Assembly (NCBI GenBank): GCA_023424355.1
Contig: JAFAEA010000252.1
Location: 1-13,336 of the forward strand
Reading direction: 5' to 3'
DNA: 13,336 nt
DNA from: Chloroflexota bacterium
GTDB taxonomy: Bacteria; Chloroflexota; Chloroflexia; Thermomicrobiales; UBA6265
Shown: piece by piece, positions 1-5,274 of the stretch
How positions within the stretch are numbered: position 1 is the first letter of the stretch
Layout of the letters: the number at the start of each line of letters is the position of its first letter
Program-made: the position numbers and the translations under genes
The notes under the pieces: model-generated
Told to the model about the DNA's origin: nothing
The model's input: the letters and a program-made list of their open reading frames with translations, nothing else
The model's database searches: none

Positions 1-10
1 TGCTGCTGCA

Positions 11-40
11 TTGACGCGCTCCTGTGATTCTCCGTAGACT
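11..40 (+). promoter_or_regulatory. Possible sigma70 promoter for the fabZ operon
   Basis: TTGACG (11-16) matches the -35 consensus at five of six bases. After an 18-bp spacer comes TAGACT (35-40), matching the -10 consensus at four of six. A start point near 47 would give a leader of about 40 nt before fabZ. No upstream gene can be identified in bases 1-88; all three forward frames are closed by base 37. The call rests on consensus matching only. Confidence 0.35.
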
Positions 41-88
41 GCTATCACGATCAATTATGGCATCAGCCGTATGTGAAGGATATTAACG

Positions 89-544
89 ATGGATGTCAAT
101 CTGCCAATGGATTCCCTTGCGATTCGAGAGCTACTCCCCCACCGCTACCCGTTCCTGCTGGTCGACCGCATCATCGAACTCGAACCCGGCGTGAAATCAG
201 TTGGCATCAAGAATGTCACTGCCAACGAGCCGTTCTTCCAGGGGCATTTCCCCGAATACCCGGTGATGCCGGGCGTGCTCATCGTAGAAGCACTCGCCCA
301 AACCGGTGGTGTGGCACTGAAGATGCTGGATGAACACAAGGATAAACTCGCCCTATTCGCTGGTATCGACAAGGTTCGATTCAAGCGACAGGTGAAGCCG
401 GGCGATCAGCTGGTGATGACGGTGGAGCTCGGTCAGTTTCGCCGCGGAGTCGGTACCTGTACCGCCACGGCGACTGTCGATGGTGAACTCGCCTGCAAGG
501 GTGAGCTGATGTTCGCGCTTGTTCCCGATCCCATGGCGAAATAG
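89..544 (+). CDS. fabZ: 3-hydroxyacyl-[acyl-carrier-protein] dehydratase FabZ
   Basis: FabZ dehydrates (3R)-hydroxyacyl-ACP to trans-2-enoyl-ACP in the cytosolic type II fatty-acid synthesis cycle. The 151-aa length is normal for this single hot-dog-fold family. The N-terminal LPHRYPFLLVDR signature (residues 16-27) is present. The catalytic pair is His53 in QGHFPEYPVMPGVL and Glu67 in IVEALAQ, matching E. coli His54 and Glu68. The ATG at 89 is chosen because GAAGGA (75-80) lies 8 nt upstream; an overlapping ORF starting at 73 in another frame has no such support. It is the first gene of a six-gene run, and the next gene begins after only 3 nt, so co-translation is likely. The strict QGHFP dehydratase motif and absence of a C-terminal extension argue against FabA. 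Confidence 0.96.
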   Translation: MDVNLPMDSLAIRELLPHRYPFLLVDRIIELEPGVKSVGIKNVTANEPFFQGHFPEYPVMPGVLIVEALAQTGGVALKMLDEHKDKLALFAGIDKVRFKRQVKPGDQLVMTVELGQFRRGVGTCTATATVDGELACKGELMFALVPDPMAK

Positions 545-547
545 CGA

Positions 548-1657
548 GTGCCTGATACAAGACAAATCATCGGTATCGATGCCAGCCGGTCGGTGGGAAG
601 AATCCGCACCGGCACGGAGAATTACTCTGCCCAATTGATCAAGGGTCTGCTGCAACAAAATGTCGATTTCGATTGGCGGCTGTACTTCAATGGTGGTTCG
701 GGCGAGCTGGGCATTGAACCTGCTCCCAATGTGGAGATCCGAGATATCGCGGCGCCACGACTTTGGACGCATGTGCGGCTTGCTCGCGAGCTCATGCAGC
801 ATCGTGTCGCCGGCCTGTTCGTGCCGGCGCACGTGGTGCCCATCTATCACCCGCCAACGGTGGTGACGATTCATGATCTGGGCTATCTCCACTGGCCAGA
901 GGCCCATCCCAAAAATCAACGCCGAATGCTCGATCTCACTACACGTTGGAGCGCGAAGGTGGCGGAGCACATCATTGTGCCGAGCAAGCAAACGGCCGAT
1001 GATCTGGAACAGTTCTACGGCGTCAATCCCGCGAAGATGACCGTGATCCACCACGGCATTGATCCTTTGATGGGAGCTGAGCCAACCGAAGTCGATGTGA
1101 CACTTCGAGACCGCCTCGGGCTCCAACGTCCGTTCGTGTTGGCGGTCGGTACCATTCAGCCGCGCAAGAACCTGCCCGTGCTCGCGCGAGCAATGAAGAG
1201 GGTCATCCAGCACCACGACATCGATTTGGTGATCGCAGGTCGCAAAGGCTGGATGGCAGAAGACGTGCTTTCGGAAGTCACTGAGGCTGGCCTCGGGGAT
1301 CACCTGCGGGTTATCGACTACGTACCGGCAGAAGATCTCCCCGCTCTCTATCGGGCAGCTGAGGTGTTTGTGCAACCATCGAAATTCGAGGGCTTCGGCA
1401 TGCCTGTTCTGGAAGCCATGGCCAGCGGTACTCCCGTGATTGCGGCAGAAGGAAGCTCGCTCGACGAGATCGGTGGCGATGCCGCCCTTCGGTTCCGTCA
1501 CGATTCCGACGAACAACTGGCACAACAACTCGAAACCCTTTTGGCAAACTCAAATGAAACATCCCGGTTGATTCGGGCCGGGTTGGTGCACGCTTCCGGG
1601 TTTACCTGGGAACAGACTGCACGAAAAACACGTATAGTTTTGGAAGATAACCTCTAG
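548..1657 (+). CDS. GT4-family glycosyltransferase (GT-B fold)
   Basis: This is probably a cytosolic or membrane-associated retaining glycosyltransferase that moves a sugar from a nucleotide-sugar donor to a lipid, polysaccharide or protein acceptor. The 369-aa length fits a two-Rossmann-domain GT-B enzyme. The N-terminal half has a TVVTIHDLGYLHWP segment (104-117). The C-terminal donor domain has VGTIQPRKNLP (200-210), with the conserved Arg-Lys, and the E-x7-E motif (Glu281 and Glu289 in EGFGMPVLEAMASGTPVIAA). These are typical of GT4 mannosyl- and related transferases. Sugar and acceptor cannot be read from sequence. The start is GTG at 548, 3 nt after the fabZ stop, without a clear Shine-Dalgarno, which suggests translational coupling; the next internal Met is at residue 83, inside the domain. 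Its placement between fabZ and a Psp-like module suggests an envelope glycolipid role, which is inference. Confidence 0.9.
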   Translation: MPDTRQIIGIDASRSVGRIRTGTENYSAQLIKGLLQQNVDFDWRLYFNGGSGELGIEPAPNVEIRDIAAPRLWTHVRLARELMQHRVAGLFVPAHVVPIYHPPTVVTIHDLGYLHWPEAHPKNQRRMLDLTTRWSAKVAEHIIVPSKQTADDLEQFYGVNPAKMTVIHHGIDPLMGAEPTEVDVTLRDRLGLQRPFVLAVGTIQPRKNLPVLARAMKRVIQHHDIDLVIAGRKGWMAEDVLSEVTEAGLGDHLRVIDYVPAEDLPALYRAAEVFVQPSKFEGFGMPVLEAMASGTPVIAAEGSSLDEIGGDAALRFRHDSDEQLAQQLETLLANSNETSRLIRAGLVHASGFTWEQTARKTRIVLEDNL

Positions 1658-1700
1658 AAATGATCTCGGCGTGCTCGCCGAAGCTGCAAAGGAGCAAGGC

Positions 1701-2222
1701 GTGAACTCTCGTGGCAAAACCGTTGGTCTCATCCTGACGGTGGCAGGGGTGGTTTTGGCAATTGCGCTGGGGCTGTGGCTGTACTTCGGTTTTCGTGAAG
1801 AAAAACTGGAAGCATCCGGCGCGGCATTTGGTGGCGCGTTGTTTGCGGGTGTCCTGATATTGCCATTGCTTGGCGCAGGTCTCTTCCTGTTCAAGAAAGG
1901 CAGCGATGAAGAGCGCGATCTCGCACGAGTTCGCGAACAGCGCAAACTGTTGGATATGGTAAAAACTCGCGGCCAGGTTGCAATCGCCGATTTGGTATTG
2001 GAGTTGAATGCCACAACCGAGAAAGTGCGAAACGATATCTACGATCTCGTGGGCCGTGGACTCTTCTCTGGCTACGTCAATTGGGATAAGGGCATGCTCT
2101 ACTCCGTCGATGCATCAGCCCTCAAAGGGCAATCGAATTGTCCCAACTGCGGTGGTCAGCTTGAACTTGGCGGTAAGGGGGTAATCAAGTGCCCCTATTG
2201 TGGATCAGAGATTTTCCTCTAA
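1701..2222 (+). CDS. Two-helix membrane protein with winged-helix-like region and C-terminal zinc ribbon
   Basis: Function is not established. The 173-aa protein has transmembrane helices at about 8-30 and 43-64, then a basic/acidic helical stretch. Residues about 75-137 look like a winged-helix or PCI-like module (LLDMVKTRG, IADLVLELN, VRNDIYDLVGRGLFSGYV). A C-terminal zinc ribbon follows, with Cys147-x2-Cys150 and Cys164-x2-Cys167 (CPNCGG, CPYCGSE). The reading frame is open back to a GTG at 1671, but GTG 1701 is preferred: AAAGGAG (1688-1694) sits 6 nt upstream and the helix then starts near the N-terminus as usual. It lies 43 nt after the glycosyltransferase and 33 nt before the next gene. 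A membrane protein with a zinc ribbon near pspA recalls YdjG of B. subtilis, which helps bring the SPFH protein YdjI to the membrane. That comparison is by architecture and context, not alignment. Confidence 0.8.
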   Translation: MNSRGKTVGLILTVAGVVLAIALGLWLYFGFREEKLEASGAAFGGALFAGVLILPLLGAGLFLFKKGSDEERDLARVREQRKLLDMVKTRGQVAIADLVLELNATTEKVRNDIYDLVGRGLFSGYVNWDKGMLYSVDASALKGQSNCPNCGGQLELGGKGVIKCPYCGSEIFL

Positions 2223-2255
2223 CGTTCGAAACCGAAGGAAAGGATCGCAAAAACA

Positions 2256-3209
2256 ATGTCCAGAGCCGAAGAGTTCATCCAAAGTGGCTTGAACAAGATT
2301 CCGGGATACAAGGGCTACAAGGATAAGGAATCGCGACGCGACGAGGACAAAAAGGTCCGAGAATCCGTCGCCAATGCGCTCACCGCGCAGATAGATGTCC
2401 TTACTCGCTACAATGGAGATCTATCCGCAGCACGTGATTTTGAGGGCCTCGCTGCCATCGAGCCGGCGATTGGTGAAATCCGCCTTCTGGCGGATCGCAT
2501 TCGTCACGCTTCGTATGGATACGGCGGGATCTTCTCCGACAACGATATCGATGCGGCCGCAATCGAGCAGCTCCGGCTCTTCGATTCCGCCTTGCTCCGT
2601 GAGGTGGAGTCCCTCGGCAATGTCGTTTCCAAGCTGACTGCATCCACACCGCCGAGTTCCGAGGCACGCAGTGCACTCGTCACAGAAATCACCCGCCTTA
2701 CCTCTCTCTTCGACGGCCGTGGCGCCGTGGTTGAAAACGGGAGGCCAAATCGCGATGAAGAGACGCTTCAACTCCTGGCGATTCCGGAGAAGGTGGAACC
2801 TTCCCCACTTCTGCAGGTTTCCAAAGGAGATGCGTTGAGCGTGCTGGGCGATAACTACATCGCCAACGGCACGATCACGCTGGATTCCGACGACGGCAAG
2901 ATCGTGCTGTCACGGGTCAGTTCGGAGACAGAGGGAGCAACCTGGCTCCTCGGTTCATCGATTTCTGGCATCAGATCTGCACGGGTTACTGAAGCCAGCG
3001 GCGATGGCGGAGGATTCCAGACCATGGCATCCGCAACCGCAACCATTGATACCGAACAGGGCAAGGAAAGCGATATCGCCGCCAGATATGCGTACCGCGA
3101 TCTGGGGGATAACCGGGTGGAGCTCACCCTGGCCCTTGGCGATAGCATTAGACAGTACCGTGGATCGGCGATTGTCGATGGCGATATCGAAGTGTATGGC
3201 GTCGCCTAA
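2256..3209 (+). CDS. Uncharacterised PspA-operon protein (helical N-half, beta-rich C-half)
   Basis: I do not recognise a named family with certainty. The 317-aa protein has no signal peptide or transmembrane helix. A conserved-looking basic N-terminus (IPGYKGYKDKESRRDEDKK, 15-33) precedes a helical region to about residue 155, suitable for a coiled coil. From about 185 to 317 the sequence is beta-rich with Gly/Asp turns; GDALSVLGDNYIANGTITL followed by a Trp-Leu-Leu segment is weakly reminiscent of DUF4178-type domains, a guess. ATG 2256 is preceded by GAAGGAAAGGA (2234-2244), spacing 11 nt. It stands 23 nt upstream of pspA in the same operon, so it probably works with PspA and the SPFH protein, perhaps as scaffold or sensor. 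It occupies the place of a YdjH-like partner, but no homology is claimed. Confidence 0.8.
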   Translation: MSRAEEFIQSGLNKIPGYKGYKDKESRRDEDKKVRESVANALTAQIDVLTRYNGDLSAARDFEGLAAIEPAIGEIRLLADRIRHASYGYGGIFSDNDIDAAAIEQLRLFDSALLREVESLGNVVSKLTASTPPSSEARSALVTEITRLTSLFDGRGAVVENGRPNRDEETLQLLAIPEKVEPSPLLQVSKGDALSVLGDNYIANGTITLDSDDGKIVLSRVSSETEGATWLLGSSISGIRSARVTEASGDGGGFQTMASATATIDTEQGKESDIAARYAYRDLGDNRVELTLALGDSIRQYRGSAIVDGDIEVYGVA

Positions 3210-3232
3210 GACGTCTTGAAGGAGAAAAAGCA

Positions 3233-3985
3233 ATGGGTATTTTGGACCGCATGTCTCGCCTTATTCGCGCCAACATCAACGATGTTTTGGACCGCGCTGA
3301 AGATCCAGAGAAAATGATCGACCAGATCCTGCGGGATATGGATTCGAACATGCGAACCGCCCGCACCCAGGTTGCGGCCATGATCGCGCAGGAGAAGGAA
3401 CTCGAAGCTGATTTGGATGAAACTAAGCAGCTTGCCGCTGAATGGTCTGCCAAGTCCAAGCGCGCCGTGGATGCCGGCAAGGACGACCTCGCCCGCGAAG
3501 CACTCCGCCGCAAGCGCGATATGGATGAGAATGCTGCCGTGTACCAGCAGCAGCACGATATCCAGCTGCAGACCGTGACCAAGCTCAAGAGTCAGCTCCG
3601 CCAGCTGGAGAGCAAGTACCAGCAGACACTCAGCCAGCGCGATTCGCTGATTGCGCGTCAGAAGCGTGCACAGGCCACCAAGCAGGTCACTCAGATGGCC
3701 AGCACCGTGTCCCTCACACCGCTTGATGCCAGTGCCGAACTCGATCGCATGGAGCGCAAGATCCGCGCGACCGAATCCGAAGCACTTGCCATGGGCGAGA
3801 TGCAGGAGAACAGTTACGACGATCAGTTCCGCGAACTCGATTACGATGTGGATATCGAGAAGGAACTCGAAATGCTCAAGGGTGGATCCAGTGGCATGCT
3901 GGAATCCGGCGAAGATGCGACCGCGGAAGTGGCCGATGCACCGGATGCTATCCACGAAGGCGAAATCGTCGACGACAAGCAGTAA
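3233..3985 (+). CDS. pspA: PspA/IM30 (Vipp1) family membrane-stress protein
   Basis: PspA/Vipp1 proteins are ESCRT-III-like peripheral membrane proteins that assemble on the inner leaflet of stressed membranes, limit proton leak and remodel bilayers. The 250-aa sequence starts with the family amphipathic helix MGILDRMSRLIRANINDVLD (1-20). The EDPEKMIDQ loop (23-31) follows, then a long coiled coil to about residue 155 rich in Gln, Lys, Arg and Glu. A further helix spans about 166-216, and the last 30 residues are an acidic, flexible tail. There is no transmembrane segment. ATG 3233 has GAAGGAG (3218-3224) 8 nt upstream. It lies between the unknown 317-aa gene and the SPFH gene, an arrangement like B. 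subtilis ydjFGHI rather than E. coli pspABC; no pspB, pspC or pspF is visible. Family membership is secure; the symbol is by family. Confidence 0.93.
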   Translation: MGILDRMSRLIRANINDVLDRAEDPEKMIDQILRDMDSNMRTARTQVAAMIAQEKELEADLDETKQLAAEWSAKSKRAVDAGKDDLAREALRRKRDMDENAAVYQQQHDIQLQTVTKLKSQLRQLESKYQQTLSQRDSLIARQKRAQATKQVTQMASTVSLTPLDASAELDRMERKIRATESEALAMGEMQENSYDDQFRELDYDVDIEKELEMLKGGSSGMLESGEDATAEVADAPDAIHEGEIVDDKQ

Positions 3986-4030
3986 TTCAGTTTTTAGCAG
4001 CGGCGGAACTCGCCGGCACGGAGGGCATCA

Positions 4031-5083
4031 ATGGCCATTCTTGATCTGATCCAATACACCGATGAAGGATCGAATGAAATCGTGCGCAGGGTGCCCGAGA
4101 ACGGTGCCGGCGAATTCCGACTCGGTTCCCAACTTGTGGTTCGCGAGAGCCAGCAAGCGGTGTTCATGCGCGATGGCAAGGCGCTGGACGTATTCGGCCC
4201 TGGCCGTCACACGCTCAGCACCAATAACATTCCGCTGCTTGGCGGACTCATCGGTGCAGCATTTGGTGGAGATTCGCCGTTCACGGCCGAAGTCTATTTC
4301 ATCAACATGCGCGAATTCACCGATATGAAGTGGGGATCCACGCAGCCGGTCACCTTCCGCGATACCGATCTCGGGATGGTGCGATTGCGCGCATTTGGTA
4401 CCTACTCCATGCGCGTGAAGGATCCGCAGCAGCTCGTGAATCAGGTAGTTGGTGCCCGTGGTAGTTACACCACCGCCTCTATTGAGGACTTCCTGCGCAG
4501 CGTCATCATCCAGGAATTCACCGATATCCTCGCCGATGTGCAAACATCGCTCCTGGATCTCGCGAAGATGACCAACGAGATGAGTAACGCCACACGCGCT
4601 GCTCTCGCCGATGATTTCGCGAAGTACGGGTTCGAGCTCACCAGCTTCCAGATTCAGGCGATCACGCCTCCGGAAGAGGTTCAGGCCATGATCGATCAGC
4701 GCTCCGGAATGGGCGCCATCGGCAATATGGACGAGTACCTGAAGTTCAAGACTGCACAAGGCATTCAGGATGCCGCCAACAACCCGGGCGGTGCTGGCGA
4801 AGGTGCCAGCATGGGCATGGGCATGGGTGCCGGCATCGGCATGGCTGGCGCGATGTCTGGAGCCTTCCGCGATGCATTTGGCAATGGAAACAACCAGAAT
4901 CAAGGCCAACAACAAAACAATCAGCAGCAGAACAATCAGCAGCAAGGCAACCAGCAGGGCCAGCAGAACCAAAATGCGGCTCCGACTGGCGAACCGGGCA
5001 CAACCAAGTTCTGCACTGAGTGCGGTGCCCAAATTCCGGCGAGCGCCAAGTTCTGTCCGCAGTGCGGAACCCAGCAGGGCTAG
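4031..5083 (+). CDS. SPFH-domain protein with Q/N-rich linker and C-terminal zinc ribbon (YdjI-like)
   Basis: SPFH (stomatin/prohibitin/flotillin) proteins form membrane-associated oligomeric scaffolds; B. subtilis YdjI, of this subtype, recruits PspA to the membrane. The 350-aa protein opens with IQYTDEGSNEIVRRVP and an SPFH core at about 25-225 (SQLVVRESQQAVF, GPGRHTLSTNNIPLL, FELTSFQIQAITPPEEVQ). Then come a Gly/Met-rich stretch (253-279), a Gln/Asn-rich linker (about 285-315) and a zinc ribbon with Cys328-x2-Cys331 and Cys342-x2-Cys345. No transmembrane helix or signal peptide is seen, so membrane contact probably needs a partner, for example the zinc-ribbon membrane protein at 1701-2222. 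ATG 4031 has GGAGGG (4020-4025) 5 nt upstream. It is the last gene of the operon; a terminator hairpin follows after 25 nt. Databases often label such proteins 'virion core protein', which is misleading. Confidence 0.9.
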   Translation: MAILDLIQYTDEGSNEIVRRVPENGAGEFRLGSQLVVRESQQAVFMRDGKALDVFGPGRHTLSTNNIPLLGGLIGAAFGGDSPFTAEVYFINMREFTDMKWGSTQPVTFRDTDLGMVRLRAFGTYSMRVKDPQQLVNQVVGARGSYTTASIEDFLRSVIIQEFTDILADVQTSLLDLAKMTNEMSNATRAALADDFAKYGFELTSFQIQAITPPEEVQAMIDQRSGMGAIGNMDEYLKFKTAQGIQDAANNPGGAGEGASMGMGMGAGIGMAGAMSGAFRDAFGNGNNQNQGQQQNNQQQNNQQQGNQQGQQNQNAAPTGEPGTTKFCTECGAQIPASAKFCPQCGTQQG

Positions 5084-5108
5084 TCGGATAACAAAAGTCA
5101 AACTACGG

Positions 5109-5143
5109 CAGGGGCGTCTCGCTTCGAGACGCCCCTGTTACGT
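5109..5143 (+). terminator. Terminator hairpin of the fabZ-psp operon
   Basis: A perfect 13-bp stem (5109-5121 with 5125-5137, arm CAGGGGCGTCTCG) has a 3-nt loop and begins 25 nt after the SPFH stop codon. Only short T runs follow (TTACGTT), so it is an imperfect intrinsic terminator, but its stability and position make termination the natural reading. Confidence 0.8.
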
Positions 5144-5172
5144 TAAGAAAGTACGGCCACTGGCATCACTTC

Positions 5173-5191
5173 GCCGAGGCTCGGCAGAGCC
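5173..5191. repeat. Small overlapping palindromes upstream of the gyrA promoter
   Basis: GCCGAG-G-CTCGGC (5173-5185) is a perfect inverted repeat with a one-base centre. It overlaps GGCTC-GGCA-GAGCC (5178-5191), a 5-bp stem with a 4-nt loop. They lie just before the larger palindrome at the gyrA promoter. They may be a protein site, or only residual structure between operons. Confidence 0.35.
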
Positions 5192-5218
5192 AATTTCGTT
5201 GATAAATCAATGAAATTG
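5191..5218. promoter_or_regulatory. 28-bp imperfect palindrome overlapping the gyrA -35 element
   Basis: CAATTTCGTTGA (5191-5202) and TCAATGAAATTG (5207-5218) are inverted copies around TAAA, differing at one base (a G-T pair if folded as RNA). The left arm contains the start of the -35 hexamer and the right arm ends inside the spacer. A protein dimer bound here would block RNA polymerase. No regulator is assigned. Confidence 0.5.
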
Positions 5219-5227
5219 CGGTACTAT
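5199..5227 (+). promoter_or_regulatory. Sigma70-type promoter of gyrA
   Basis: TTGATA (5199-5204, five of six to consensus) and TACTAT (5222-5227, four of six, with the key A at position 2 and T at position 6) are separated by exactly 17 bp. Transcription would begin near 5234, giving a leader of about 40 nt. The preceding terminator indicates that gyrA needs its own promoter. Confidence 0.62.
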
Positions 5228-5274
5228 TAGGTGTTAGGCTCACGATTTTTTGTAGCTTTGTGGGAGCCCCGCCT

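Noticed and set aside
353..1528. 391-aa minus-strand open frame opposite fabZ and the glycosyltransferase
   Set aside because: Its low-complexity His/Arg-rich translation and full overlap with two well-supported genes mark it as a codon-bias shadow.
1633..1638. TATAGT resembling a -10 element for an internal promoter before the zinc-ribbon gene
   Set aside because: No -35-like hexamer is found 15-19 bp upstream. It lies inside glycosyltransferase coding sequence and is probably chance.
1671..1700. Upstream GTG start for the zinc-ribbon membrane protein
   Set aside because: It lacks a ribosome-binding site, while GTG 1701 has AAAGGAG at ideal spacing. The extra ten residues add nothing recognisable.
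3206..3955. 249-aa minus-strand open frame opposite pspA
   Set aside because: It overlaps pspA fully, and its Leu/His-rich composition is the mirror of coiled-coil Gln and Glu codons.
4895..4975. CAG/CAA-rich repeat-like DNA considered as a CRISPR or mobile-element remnant
   Set aside because: The units are irregular, in frame, and encode a Gln/Asn linker inside an intact gene. There are no spacers or terminal inverted repeats.
4028..5101. 357-aa minus-strand open frame opposite the SPFH gene, with a Leu/Ile/Val-rich stretch resembling a membrane helix
   Set aside because: The hydrophobic stretch is the reverse complement of the Gln/Asn codons of the linker. The sense gene has clear domains and a good ribosome-binding site.
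5260..5274. Upstream GTG start for gyrA
   Set aside because: It would add MGAPP before the normal GyrA N-terminus and would consume the GGGAG that serves ATG 5275.
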